From positions 1-48,193 of the forward strand of contig NZ_JAQCNO010000017.1 of the NCBI RefSeq assembly GCF_028274965.1: a stretch of DNA of 48,193 bases. The letters run 5' to 3'. Source of the stretch: Natronomonas sp. Lineage in GTDB: Archaea; Halobacteriota; Halobacteria; Halobacteriales; Haloarculaceae. Below are positions 24,651 to 33,037 of the stretch, in pieces; position 1 is the first letter of the stretch; the number at the start of each line of letters is the position of its first letter. Under the pieces are notes generated by a model that made no database searches, had not been told where the DNA came from, and saw only the letters and a list, made by a program, of their open reading frames with translations. Position numbers and translations under genes: made by a program.

Positions 24651-25022
24651 ATGGCACTGCCCACGAGCCCGACGAACTCATGGATGCAGAGCCTCGATTT
24701 CCCGAGTCGGCTGTTCGGGACCGAACGCAGCGACTACGAACTGTACGAGGACGGCGACGACTTCGTGTTGAGCGTCGAGTTGCCGGGGTTCGACCCCGAC
24801 GAGATCTCGGTGACCTGGCAGGACGGCGTCCTCAACGTCGCCGCCGAGCACGACGACGAGGCGCGCGGTAGGCGACAGACGTACCACCGGCGCTTCCGGT
24901 TCCCGAAGGACGTCGACGACGACGCGATCTCCGCCGAGTACACGAACGGCATCCTCGAGGTGCGGCTCCCGATCGTCTCGGGGGCGACGGTCACCGGCAC
25001 CGAGATCGAGATCGAAGCGTAA
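24651..25022 (+). CDS. hsp20: Hsp20/alpha-crystallin small heat-shock protein
   Basis: 123 residues. ATP-independent holdase that keeps unfolding proteins soluble. The alpha-crystallin domain spans about residues 25-123: DYELYEDGDDFVLSVELPGFDPDEISV, then GVLNVAAEHDDE, then FRFPKDVDDDAISAEYTNGILEVRLP, where the A-x-x-x-N-G-x-L motif ends in the LP dipeptide. The N-terminal arm is short (SWMQSLDFPSRLFG). The gene has both a strong TATA box and a ribosome-binding site. Shared promoter sequence with the thermosome genes points to common heat-shock control. Confidence 0.95.
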   Translation: MALPTSPTNSWMQSLDFPSRLFGTERSDYELYEDGDDFVLSVELPGFDPDEISVTWQDGVLNVAAEHDDEARGRRQTYHRRFRFPKDVDDDAISAEYTNGILEVRLPIVSGATVTGTEIEIEA

Positions 25023-25168
25023 GGCGGCTGAAACGGCCGTTTAAGCCCGTTTTTCGACGCCCGACCCCGACCGCCGAGCCGCCGGCGCGACGCGGGGTAG
25101 GCGACGTTTTATTTCCCGGCGCGCCGGTGGATGCGTATGCACCGACCGACCGTCCGGGGGCGACCCGC

Positions 25169-26428
25169 GTGAGCGACACCGAGATCGAAGCCCTCAGCGC
25201 GCGCGAGATACTCGATAACCGACTGGAGCCGACGCTCCGCGTGACGGTGCGGACCGCGGGCGGCACGACCGGCCGGGCCGACGTTCCCCGCGGCCGTTCG
25301 CGGGGCGGCCACGAGGCGACGGACAAACGCGACGGCGGGGACCGCTACCGGGGGTTGGGCGTCCGAGACGCCGTCGAGACGGTCAAAACCCGGATCGCCC
25401 CGGAACTGCGGGGCCGCGACGTCACCGACCAGGCCGGGATCGACGCGTCGATGGGGACGCTCGACGGCACCGCCGACCGCTCCGACCTCGGCGGCAACGC
25501 GATGACTGGCGTCTCGCTTGCGGTCCTGAAGGCGGGGGCGAACGCGCACGATCTCCCGCTGTACCGGTACCTCGGCGGCCCGGCGGCGACGGCCATCCCG
25601 GTTCCGGTGGTCGATCTCATCGAGGGCGGCGAACTCGGTGCGAGCGGGCTCCCGTTCCAGGAGCACCAGATCGTCCCGAGGGGGGCCGAGGACTTCGCGG
25701 AGGCCATCCGGCTGTGCGCCGAGGTCTACTACGAACTGGGCGACGTACTCGCCGAGCGCTACGGTCCGGGCGCCCGAAGCGTCGGCGACGAGGGCGGGTA
25801 CACCCCCTCGGGACTGACCGACCCCCGCGAGGCGCTCGATCGGCTCCTCGAGGCGATCGAGGCCTGCGGCTACGGGGGCGTGTTCGGGCTGTCGATCGAC
25901 GCCGCCGCCACGCAGTTGTACGATCCGGACGCGGAGCGCTACCGGCTGGCCGACGGGACGTACACCCGCGGCGAACTGATCGAGTACTACGCCGATCTCG
26001 CCTCGGCGTACCCGCTGGTCTCGATCGAGGACCCCCTCGTTGAGGACGACTTCGAGGGCTTTGCGGCGCTCTCGGAGCGCCTCGACGCGCAGATCGTGGG
26101 CGACGACCTCTTCGCGACGAACGCCGGCCGGATCGAACGCGGGATCGACGCCGGTGCCGGCGACGCGCTGCTGTGTAAGGTCAATCAGGTCGGCACGGTG
26201 ACCGAGACTATCGCGGCGGTCGAGACGGCCCGCCGCGGCGGGTACGCCCTCCAGGTCTCCGAGCGCTCCGGACAGACGGCCGACACCTGGCTCGCCGACG
26301 TCGCCGTCGGACTCGGGGCCGACCAGATCAAGACCGGAACCACGCGCAGCGAGCGGACCGAACAGTACAACCGTCTGCTGGAGATCGCCGACGGCTCCAG
26401 CGGCGAGTACGCGGAGTGGCCCCGATGA
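25169..26428 (+). CDS. Divergent enolase-superfamily protein (enolase-like)
   Basis: 419 residues, collinear with enolase. Metal and catalytic positions are kept: E208 in SVGDEGGYTP, D244 in LSIDAAATQLY, E287 in SIEDPLVEDD, D312 in VGDDLFATN, K337 in LLCKVNQVGT and K388 in IKTGTTRSER. Both conserved active-site histidines are changed: yeast H159 aligns without gaps to L156 (GGELGA before the conserved QE), and H373 in SHRSG is E365 in SERSG. The S39 loop reads PRGRSRGG instead of PSGASTG. The GTG at 25169 follows a TATA-like TTTTATTT (25106-25113), which rules out the GTG at 25127. It overlaps the glycerate kinase gene by ATGA. Enolase activity is plausible from context (2-phosphoglycerate to PEP) but the changed residues suggest another or altered substrate. 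Confidence 0.85.
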   Translation: MSDTEIEALSAREILDNRLEPTLRVTVRTAGGTTGRADVPRGRSRGGHEATDKRDGGDRYRGLGVRDAVETVKTRIAPELRGRDVTDQAGIDASMGTLDGTADRSDLGGNAMTGVSLAVLKAGANAHDLPLYRYLGGPAATAIPVPVVDLIEGGELGASGLPFQEHQIVPRGAEDFAEAIRLCAEVYYELGDVLAERYGPGARSVGDEGGYTPSGLTDPREALDRLLEAIEACGYGGVFGLSIDAAATQLYDPDAERYRLADGTYTRGELIEYYADLASAYPLVSIEDPLVEDDFEGFAALSERLDAQIVGDDLFATNAGRIERGIDAGAGDALLCKVNQVGTVTETIAAVETARRGGYALQVSERSGQTADTWLADVAVGLGADQIKTGTTRSERTEQYNRLLEIADGSSGEYAEWPR

Positions 26429-27801
26429 GCGCCGAACACGGAGCCGACGGGTTCGTCCGGAACCGGGCGCAGTTGCTCGAAGGCGGTGATCGCGCGGGTC
26501 GTCGCGTCGTCCTCGACGTCTTGGAGGACGCCCTCGCCGCGTTGGCCCCCGAAACGCTGCTCGGGGATGTCCTCTCGCTTGAGGACGATCGGCTGACCGT
26601 CGACGGCGTCGCGTACGACCTCGCCGGATTCGAGGAGCGGTACCTGCTCGCCGTCGGGAAGGGGTCAGCGTCCTTCGCCGCCGCCGCCGAGGAACTCCTC
26701 GGCGATCGGCTGACCGGCGGCCTCGTCGTCGACGAGCGCGTCACGGTCGAGATCGACGGCATCGAGACCCGCGAAGCCGACCACCCGATCCCGACGGCGG
26801 CGAGCGAACGCGCCGGCGACGCCGCGCTCTCTCTCGCCGACCGGGCCGGCCCGGAGGACCTGGTGATCGCCGTCGTTACGGGCGGCGCGTCGGCGCTGCT
26901 TTCGGCCCCGCCCGAGGGCGTGACCGTCGCCGAGCAGGCGGCGATCACCGACGCGCTGTTGCGCGCCGGCGCGCCGATCGAGGACCTCAACGCCGTCCGG
27001 AAGCACCTGAGCCGGATCAAGGGCGGTCGGCTGACCGAACGGCTCCGCCCGGCGACGGTCACCGATCTCGTCGTGATCGACGAGGCCGCGGGCGTCCCCT
27101 GGGGCCCGACGGTCCCCGACGCGACGACGGCCGCCGACGCGGTTTCGGCGCTGCGGCGCCACGGCTGTTGGGCGGACGCGCCGGAGGCGATCAGAGAGCA
27201 CCTCCGCCGGGCGGGCGAGGGCACGCCGAGTTCCTTCGCGGACCCGCCGCACACGGTCGTTCTCGCCGACGGGCCGGACGCCTGCCGCGCGGCCGCCGAG
27301 AGCGCCCGTTCGCGCGGGATCGACGCGGCGGTGCTCTCGACGTCGATCGAGGGCGAAAGCCGGACCGTCGCCGCGACGCTTTCGAGCGTCGCCGCCGAGA
27401 TCGCCGAGACCGGCCGCCCGTTCGAACCGCCCTGTGTGTTGGTCTCCGGCGGCGAAACGACCGTCACCGTCGGCTCCGAGTCCGACCCCGGGACGGGCGG
27501 GCCGAACCAGGAGTTCGCCTTGGGCTGTGCCGCCCGGATCGCGGGCACCGACAGCACCGTCCTCGCCGTCGACACCGACGGGACCGACGGGCCGACCGAC
27601 CGAGCCGGCGGGATCGTCGACGGCCACACGTTACGGCGGGCGGCCGACTCGGGGGTCGACGTCGACGCCGCCCTCCGGGCGCACGACGCGACGGGGGCGC
27701 TCGCCGACCTCGGCGACGACGTCCTCGCCCGCCCCGGAACGAACGTCAACGACCTCCGGCTGATCTACGTCGCCGAACGGTCCGATCCGGCCGACGGCTG
27801 A
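26425..27801 (+). CDS. gckA: Glycerate 2-kinase (MOFRL family)
   Basis: 458 residues. It phosphorylates D-glycerate to 2-phosphoglycerate with ATP. The N-terminal domain carries YLLAVGKGSASFAAAAEELL, ADHPIPTAASERAGDAAL and VVTGGASALLSAPPEGV, with NAVRKHLSRIKGGRL; the C-terminal MOFRL domain has VLVSGGETTVTV, GPNQEFALGCA, DTDGTDGPTDRAGGIVDG and the closing PGTNVNDLRLIYV. The ATG at 26425 overlaps the stop of the enolase-like gene, so the two are translationally coupled and should act in sequence on 2-phosphoglycerate. Confidence 0.93.
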   Translation: MSAEHGADGFVRNRAQLLEGGDRAGRRVVLDVLEDALAALAPETLLGDVLSLEDDRLTVDGVAYDLAGFEERYLLAVGKGSASFAAAAEELLGDRLTGGLVVDERVTVEIDGIETREADHPIPTAASERAGDAALSLADRAGPEDLVIAVVTGGASALLSAPPEGVTVAEQAAITDALLRAGAPIEDLNAVRKHLSRIKGGRLTERLRPATVTDLVVIDEAAGVPWGPTVPDATTAADAVSALRRHGCWADAPEAIREHLRRAGEGTPSSFADPPHTVVLADGPDACRAAAESARSRGIDAAVLSTSIEGESRTVAATLSSVAAEIAETGRPFEPPCVLVSGGETTVTVGSESDPGTGGPNQEFALGCAARIAGTDSTVLAVDTDGTDGPTDRAGGIVDGHTLRRAADSGVDVDAALRAHDATGALADLGDDVLARPGTNVNDLRLIYVAERSDPADG

Positions 27802-27865
27802 GCCCGTCGCTTCGGGTCGAACCGTCGCCCGCCGGCCGGCGGTTGGGGTGGCCGCGCCCGCCGGA

Positions 27866-28849
27866 TCACAGCAGCAACAGCCCGGCGATCGCGATCGCGA
27901 TCCAGACCACCTTCAGCGCCGTGTTCACGATGATCACCTTCGTCCCGAACTCCGCCCCCCAGATCCCGTACTGAAACGGGATCGACCGCTTGAACGTCGA
28001 GACGGTAAAGGAGACGATGCCGCCGATGAGCATCGTCACGACGGCCGCCCGGGCGCCGAACGTCCCGTCCTCGACGAGCGGGGCGATCGTCAACGCGCCG
28101 CTCGTGGTGTCGAAGGCGTACACGACGATGACGGGCACGGCCGCGCTCGGCAGCCCGGTCAGCGCCGCGAGGGGATCGGCCGCCCCGCCCGTCAGCGACT
28201 CGAGGTCGTAGTACGTCGTCCCGACGACGACGAGCGTGTACACGACGGCGAGCCGCGGGAGGATCTCCCGGGTCTTCTCGAGGCCGCCGCGGCCGGACTC
28301 GATCAGCTTCTCCCGGACCGCCCTGTCGTCGCCGCCGTCGGCTCTCGTTTCGCCTTCGACGTCGGCCCCCGCACCCGGCGTCACGTTCCGCTCCGAGAGC
28401 AACAGCGCGCCGGCGACGACGCCGGTTGCGGTGATCGCAAGCGAGATCCCGGCCCGCGTCCCGACGTACAACAGCCCGACCCGGAGCCCGAGTATCGGGA
28501 TCAACACCGGCGCGTAGAAGGTGAAGATGTGCTGGACGAACCCGAAGAACGTGTTGATCGTCACGGCGACGAGCGTCGCCCGATCATCGAGCAGCCCCGA
28601 ATCGCGGTACTCGGCGAGCATCCCGTACCCCGCGGTCGTGGAGGCGGCCGTCGTCAGGATCGCACCGCCGACCTCGCTCGGCAGGTTCGCCGGCTCGGTC
28701 AGCGGCTTCGACAGCGCCGCGACGTACCGTATCGCCCCGAAGGCGACGAGGACGTTCGCGAACGCGACGCCGGCGGCGATCGCGACCGCGATCGTCAGCA
28801 CTCGCGGGAGCACCTCCCCGACGAGCAGCGAGCCGATCGCGGGGTCCAT
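27866..28849 (-). CDS. Gate/nucleoside-recognition domain membrane protein
   Basis: 327 residues with about eight hydrophobic segments, for example VLTIAVAIAAGVAFANVLVAF, TLVAVTINTFFGFVQHIFTF, SLAITATGVVAGALLL, LAVVYTLVVVGTTYY, AAVPVIVVYAF and VVWIAIAIAGLLLL. The pattern of two similar halves with LSKPLTEPANLP and a helix pair around GGAILTTAASTTAGYGML fits the gate-domain (SpoIIM/NupC-like nucleoside recognition) family. A charged cytosolic loop of about 45 residues, very Asp/Glu-rich, separates the halves. Transported solute unknown. It is convergent with gckA and divergent from proC. Confidence 0.8.
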   Translation of the reverse strand: MDPAIGSLLVGEVLPRVLTIAVAIAAGVAFANVLVAFGAIRYVAALSKPLTEPANLPSEVGGAILTTAASTTAGYGMLAEYRDSGLLDDRATLVAVTINTFFGFVQHIFTFYAPVLIPILGLRVGLLYVGTRAGISLAITATGVVAGALLLSERNVTPGAGADVEGETRADGGDDRAVREKLIESGRGGLEKTREILPRLAVVYTLVVVGTTYYDLESLTGGAADPLAALTGLPSAAVPVIVVYAFDTTSGALTIAPLVEDGTFGARAAVVTMLIGGIVSFTVSTFKRSIPFQYGIWGAEFGTKVIIVNTALKVVWIAIAIAGLLLL

Positions 28850-28960
28850 TCGGCCCGACCTTGGGACCGTCGGACCGAAACCGTTGTGCTTCGCGGGCGG
28901 TCACCCCCGGCGACGGAAACCGCAGTTGGTATGTTTTCGCACGCACTCGGTACAGCCACG

Positions 28961-29737
28961 ATGACACGAGTGAGCGTTATCGGCTGCGGGAACATGGGCG
29001 GTGCCTTCCTGAAGGGTCTTGCCCGGGACGGATCGTACCACCTGACCGCGATCGACCTCGATCCCGAGGCGCTCGCGGCGATCGAGGAGCACGCCTCGGA
29101 GACGACAGACGACGTCGCGGCGGCCCGGGACGCCGACGTCGTCGTCCTCGCCGTGAAGCCGGACATCGCCGAGGCGGTGCTCGAAGGTCTCGATCTCACC
29201 GCCCACCAGACGCTCGTGACGCTCGCAGCCGGCGTCTCGCGGGGGTTCGTCGCCGCGCGCACCGACGCGTCGGTCGTCCGGATCATGCCCAACCTCGCCG
29301 CCGAGACGGGGAACATGGCCGCGGCCGCGACCGCCGAGGGGCTCACCGACGAGGTGCGGGGGATCCTCGACGCCCTCGGGGAGTTCGTCGAGATCGACGA
29401 GGGGCTGATGGACGTCTCGACGGCGCTCAACGGGAGCGGCCCGGCGTTCGGCTTTTATCTCATCGACGCGATGAAACGGGCCGGCGTCGAGGGCGGCCTT
29501 GACCCCGATCAGGCCGAGACGCTCGCCGCCCAGACGTTCAAGGGCGCTGCCGAGACGGTCCTCCGGGACGAACGGAGCGTCGACGAGCTCATCGACGCCG
29601 TCTGTTCGCCGAACGGGACGACGATCGAGGGGATGGAGGTTCTGTGGGACAGCGACGCCGACGAGGCGGTGATCGACGCCGTCGCCGCGGCCGAACGGCG
29701 CTCCGGGGAGATCGCCGAGGCCTTCGAGAATGAGTGA
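28961..29737 (+). CDS. proC: Pyrroline-5-carboxylate reductase
   Basis: 258 residues. Last step of proline synthesis, reducing 1-pyrroline-5-carboxylate with NAD(P)H. The Rossmann motif is [15 protein letters not shown] at residues 5-19, followed by [24 protein letters not shown], and the C-terminal signature [19 protein letters not shown] and [13 protein letters not shown]. The ATG at 28961 gives the canonical short lead into the Rossmann strand; an in-frame ATG at 28931 would add ten residues. It overlaps proB by eight bases. It is the first gene of a proC-proB-proA operon. Confidence 0.95.
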   Translation: MTRVSVIGCGNMGGAFLKGLARDGSYHLTAIDLDPEALAAIEEHASETTDDVAAARDADVVVLAVKPDIAEAVLEGLDLTAHQTLVTLAAGVSRGFVAARTDASVVRIMPNLAAETGNMAAAATAEGLTDEVRGILDALGEFVEIDEGLMDVSTALNGSGPAFGFYLIDAMKRAGVEGGLDPDQAETLAAQTFKGAAETVLRDERSVDELIDAVCSPNGTTIEGMEVLWDSDADEAVIDAVAAAERRSGEIAEAFENE

Positions 29738-30578
29738 GACGGCGCGCGTCGAAGCGGTCGACCCCGAGATCACCGATCGGGCCCGGGCGCTCGCCGCCGA
29801 GGCCGATCGCGTCCTCGTCAAGGTCGGCACGAACTCGCTGACCGACGCGGACTCCCGGCTCGACCGGGTGAAGCTCGACAAGCTGGTCGCCGACATCATG
29901 GACCTCCGCGACCGCGACAAGGAGGTCGTGTTGGTCTCCTCGGGGGCCGTCGGCGCGGGGATGGGCCGGCTCGACCAGGAGACCGGCGCTCTCGCCGAGA
30001 GCCAGGCGCTCTCGACGGTCGGCCAGAGCCACCTGATGCGGCACTACACGCAGAGCTTCGACCGGTACGACCAGACCGTCGCGCAGATCCTCCTGAGCGG
30101 CAACGACTTGGACGCCCCCGAGCGGCTCAACAACTTCCGGAACACGATCGAGACGCTGCTCGAGTGGGGCGTCGTTCCGATCATCAACGAGAACGACGCC
30201 GTTGCGACCGACGAGCTCCGGATCGGCGACAACGACATGCTCTCGGCGTCGGTCGCGCTGGGGATCGGCGTCGACCTGTTGGTGACGCTGACGGACGTCG
30301 ACGGCGTCTACACCGGCAACCCCAAGCGGGATCCCAACGCCGAGCGCATCGAGGCCGTCGGCGCAAACTACGACGCCGTCCGGGGGCTCGTCGACGACAG
30401 CACGACCGCGAGCTTCGGCGGCATCCGGACGAAAGTCGAGGGCGCACACGACGTCAGCGAACACGGCGTGCCGGCCGTCATCGCCGGCTCGGCCGAGCCA
30501 GACGTGCTCGAGCGGATCGCCGCGGGCGAACCGACCGGAACCCTGTTCGTACCCACATCGGAGGACGCCAATGAGTGA
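29730..30578 (+). CDS. proB: Glutamate 5-kinase
   Basis: 282 residues. It makes gamma-glutamyl phosphate from glutamate and ATP, the first step of proline synthesis. Amino-acid-kinase-fold motifs are [50 protein letters not shown] and [13 protein letters not shown], with [11 protein letters not shown] near the end. There is no C-terminal PUA domain, which many bacterial ProB proteins carry, so this is the short form. The ATG lies inside the end of proC (ATGAGTGA), and the same eight-base overlap is used again at the proA junction. Confidence 0.95.
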   Translation: MSETARVEAVDPEITDRARALAAEADRVLVKVGTNSLTDADSRLDRVKLDKLVADIMDLRDRDKEVVLVSSGAVGAGMGRLDQETGALAESQALSTVGQSHLMRHYTQSFDRYDQTVAQILLSGNDLDAPERLNNFRNTIETLLEWGVVPIINENDAVATDELRIGDNDMLSASVALGIGVDLLVTLTDVDGVYTGNPKRDPNAERIEAVGANYDAVRGLVDDSTTASFGGIRTKVEGAHDVSEHGVPAVIAGSAEPDVLERIAAGEPTGTLFVPTSEDANE

Positions 30579-31926
30579 ACACGACACCGACACTGACGCC
30601 GACGCAGACACCGATAGACTGGTCGCCGAGGCACAGCGCGCCGCGTTGCGGCTCGCCAACGTCGACGAGGCGACGCGGAACGCGGCGCTCGAATCGATCG
30701 CCGACGCGCTCCGCGAGCGCGAGGCGGAGATCCTCTCGGCCAACGCCGCCGACGTCGAGGAGGCCGAGGCGATGCTCGAGCGCGGCGAGTACACCCAAGC
30801 GCTCGTCGACCGGCTGAAACTGGATTCGGGGAAGATCGACGACATCGCCGGGATGGTCGAGTCCGTCGCCGCACAGGACGACCCCCTCGGGGAGACCCTC
30901 GAGGCGCGCGAACTCGACGCGGACCTCGAACTCTACCGCGTCTCCGTTCCGATCGGCGTCGTCGCGACGGTCTTCGAGTCCCGGCCCGACGCCTTGGTCC
31001 AGATCGCCGCCCTCGCGCTGAAGTCCGGCAACGCCGTGATCCTCAAGGGTGGCAGCGAGGCCCGCGAGTCCAACCGGGCTCTCTACGAGATCATCCGGGA
31101 GGCGACGGCGGACCTCCCGGACGGGTGGGCCGGGCTGATCGAGGCCCACGAGGAGGTCGATCGCCTCCTGGAGTTGGACGACGCGGTCGATCTCGTGATG
31201 CCCCGCGGCTCCTCGGAGTTCGTCTCGTACATCCAGAACAACACCCAGATCCCCGTGTTGGGCCACACCGAGGGCGTCTGTCACGTCTACGTCGACGACG
31301 AGGCCGACCTCTCGATGGCCGAGGACATCGCCGTCGACGCGAAAGTCCAGTACCCGGCCGTGTGTAACGCCGTCGAGACGCTGTTGGTGCACGAAGCCGT
31401 CGCCGCCGACCTCCTGCCGCGGCTCGTCGATCGGTACGCCGAGGCGGGCGTCGAACTGCGCGGCGACGCCGCGACCCGCGAGATCGTCGACGTCGGCGCG
31501 GCCACCGACGCCGACTGGGAGACGGAGTACGGCGACCTCGAGTTGTCGATCAGACTGGTCGGCGACGTCTTCGAGGCGGTCGAACACGTCAACGCCCACG
31601 GCTCGAAACACACCGAGTCGATCGTCACGGAGAGCGCCGAGGCGGCCGAGACGTTCATGACGGGGATCGACGCGGCGAGCGTCTTTCACAACGCGTCGAC
31701 GCGCTTTGCGGACGGCTACCGCTACGGGCTCGGCGCCGAGGTCGGCATCTCGACCGGCAAGACGCACGCCCGCGGCCCCGTCGGTCTCGAGGGCCTGACG
31801 ACGTACAAGTACTACCTCGAGGGCGACGGACACCTCGTTGCGAGCTACTCGGGGCCGGACGCGCTCCCGTTTACCCACCGCGATCTCGACGCCGGGTGGA
31901 CACCTGGGGAGCGATCGACCCGTTGA
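30571..31926 (+). CDS. proA: Glutamate-5-semialdehyde dehydrogenase (gamma-glutamyl phosphate reductase)
   Basis: 451 residues of the aldehyde dehydrogenase superfamily. It reduces gamma-glutamyl phosphate to glutamate semialdehyde. Diagnostic pieces are [50 protein letters not shown] and the active-site cysteine in [27 protein letters not shown] and [19 protein letters not shown] follow. The first 15 residues are an acidic Asp/Thr repeat, a typical haloarchaeal tail. Last gene of the proline operon; transcription ends near the convergent rlmE gene. Confidence 0.95.
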   Translation: MSEHDTDTDADADTDRLVAEAQRAALRLANVDEATRNAALESIADALREREAEILSANAADVEEAEAMLERGEYTQALVDRLKLDSGKIDDIAGMVESVAAQDDPLGETLEARELDADLELYRVSVPIGVVATVFESRPDALVQIAALALKSGNAVILKGGSEARESNRALYEIIREATADLPDGWAGLIEAHEEVDRLLELDDAVDLVMPRGSSEFVSYIQNNTQIPVLGHTEGVCHVYVDDEADLSMAEDIAVDAKVQYPAVCNAVETLLVHEAVAADLLPRLVDRYAEAGVELRGDAATREIVDVGAATDADWETEYGDLELSIRLVGDVFEAVEHVNAHGSKHTESIVTESAEAAETFMTGIDAASVFHNASTRFADGYRYGLGAEVGISTGKTHARGPVGLEGLTTYKYYLEGDGHLVASYSGPDALPFTHRDLDAGWTPGERSTR

Positions 31927-31931
31927 AAAAA
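31926..31931 (-). terminator. Short T-tract after rlmE
   Basis: A6 on the plus strand, read as T6 on the minus strand, lies about 14 nt beyond the rlmE stop codon and next to the convergent proA stop. Archaeal terminators are typically T-rich tracts, so this is a plausible but minimal terminator for rlmE. Confidence 0.4.
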
Positions 31932-31944
31932 GCCCGACTCGCCG

Positions 31945-32703
31945 TCACCCGACGCGGTCGGCGAACCCGAACCGCGGTTTGATGTCGGTGACCTCGATCT
32001 CGACGCTGTCGCCGGGCTCGGTCCCGGAGACGAAAAGCGTGTAGCCCTCGACCTTCGCGACCCCGTCGCCCTCGCCGCCGGTGTCCTCGATTTCGACCTC
32101 GAGGCGGTCGCCGGGCCGCACCGGCGCGGTCAGCCGCCCCTTCGCGACCATGTACAGCTCCGAGGAGGCGTCCCGCGAGGCGTCCGGGTGGATCGTCCGG
32201 ACGTACTCGAACTCCTCGCCGATGTCCGCCCGGAGGCCGTCCGTGTCGGGCCCCTCGAAGATCTTGGCGACGAAATCGCCGCCCGGCGCGAGCAACTCCA
32301 GCGCCGTCTCGAAGGCGATCCGGGCGAGATGCGCCGACCGCGCGTGATCGAGCGAGTACTCGCCGGTCATGTTCGGGGCCATATCGGAGACGACCGCCTC
32401 GGCCTCCCCGACCAGGTCGACGACCTCCTCGCGCGTTTCGGTCTCAGTCATGTCGCCGCGGACGGTCTCGACGCCGTCGATCGGATCGATCCGCTGTCGG
32501 TCGACGCCGACGACGGTCCCGCCCTCACCCGCGAGCTCCGTTGCGACCTGTAGCCACCCGCCGGGGGCGGCGCCGAGGTCGACGACGGTGTCGCCCTCGC
32601 CGATCAACTCCGCCTCGGCGTCGAGCTGTTCGAGCTTGTACGCGGCCCGGCTCCGGTAGCCCTCCTGTTTGGCCCGATTATAATACTCGTCGCGGTTCGT
32701 CAT
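31945..32703 (-). CDS. rlmE: 23S rRNA (uridine-2'-O-)methyltransferase RlmE/FtsJ with C-terminal TRAM domain
   Basis: 252 residues. It methylates the ribose of a conserved uridine in the ribosomal A loop. RSRAAYKLEQLD supplies K23, VVDLGAAPGGWLQ is motif I, VVSDMAPNMTG holds D107, FVAKIFEG holds K147 and SSELYMVAKG holds E182, giving the full K-D-K-E tetrad. Residues 191-252 (RPGDRLEVEIEDTGGEGDGVAKVEGYTLFV...) are a TRAM RNA-binding domain, a fusion typical of haloarchaea. The ATG at 32703 is chosen because the family begins with NRDEYYNRAKQEGYRSRAAY; upstream in-frame sequence is Arg-rich and not homologous. Confidence 0.93.
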   Translation of the reverse strand: MTNRDEYYNRAKQEGYRSRAAYKLEQLDAEAELIGEGDTVVDLGAAPGGWLQVATELAGEGGTVVGVDRQRIDPIDGVETVRGDMTETETREEVVDLVGEAEAVVSDMAPNMTGEYSLDHARSAHLARIAFETALELLAPGGDFVAKIFEGPDTDGLRADIGEEFEYVRTIHPDASRDASSELYMVAKGRLTAPVRPGDRLEVEIEDTGGEGDGVAKVEGYTLFVSGTEPGDSVEIEVTDIKPRFGFADRVG

Positions 32704-33037
32704 GCGTCTCTCACCGAACCCCTCGAGGCGTCCCGCGGGGGAAACGCCGGCGAATTCGCGTTCATACACGGACGGACGCCGTCGGCCCGGAAAACCGCGT
32801 CGGACGAGCGCGCCCGGACCGTTCGGGGTGACGATGCGGCCCGCGGCCCGCGCGGTACCCCTACAAAAAGGCCCCGGCAGCAGAGACCCGCCGCGGCGCG
32901 GCCGGCTCCGGGACAACGGTTCTCAAAGCGCCGCTTTCGGTCGGTTTTATCGGACCCGATCGCGGCGACGACCGCGGCCGCTCGTCGCGCGTTACAGTTA
33001 CATTTATATAGAACCGCGGACAATCATCCGGACGACT
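32704..33037. other. 334-bp divergent spacer between rlmE and the thermosome gene
   Basis: No coding sequence that I can support. The left two thirds are GC-rich with short CG-rich inverted repeats. The right end carries the thermosome promoter. A separate TATA-like GGTTTTATCGG lies near 32943-32953, pointing to the plus strand, about 60 bp before the thermosome TATA box. No clear TATA box for rlmE was found. Confidence 0.5.
32991..33021 (+). promoter_or_regulatory. Chaperone promoter box of the right thermosome gene
   Basis: TTTATATAGAACCGCGGAC at 33003-33021, the third copy of the 19-nt block. The TATA element is about 31 nt from the ATG at 33038, giving a leader of about 4 nt. It is directly preceded by a tandem hexamer GTTACAGTTACA (32991-33002) in place of the CGAA-type BRE seen at the other two chaperone promoters. 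Confidence 0.8.

Noticed and set aside
32943-32953. A second promoter (GGTTTTATCGG) for the right thermosome gene
   Set aside because: It is far from the start and weaker than the conserved box at 33003; noted in the spacer entry only.
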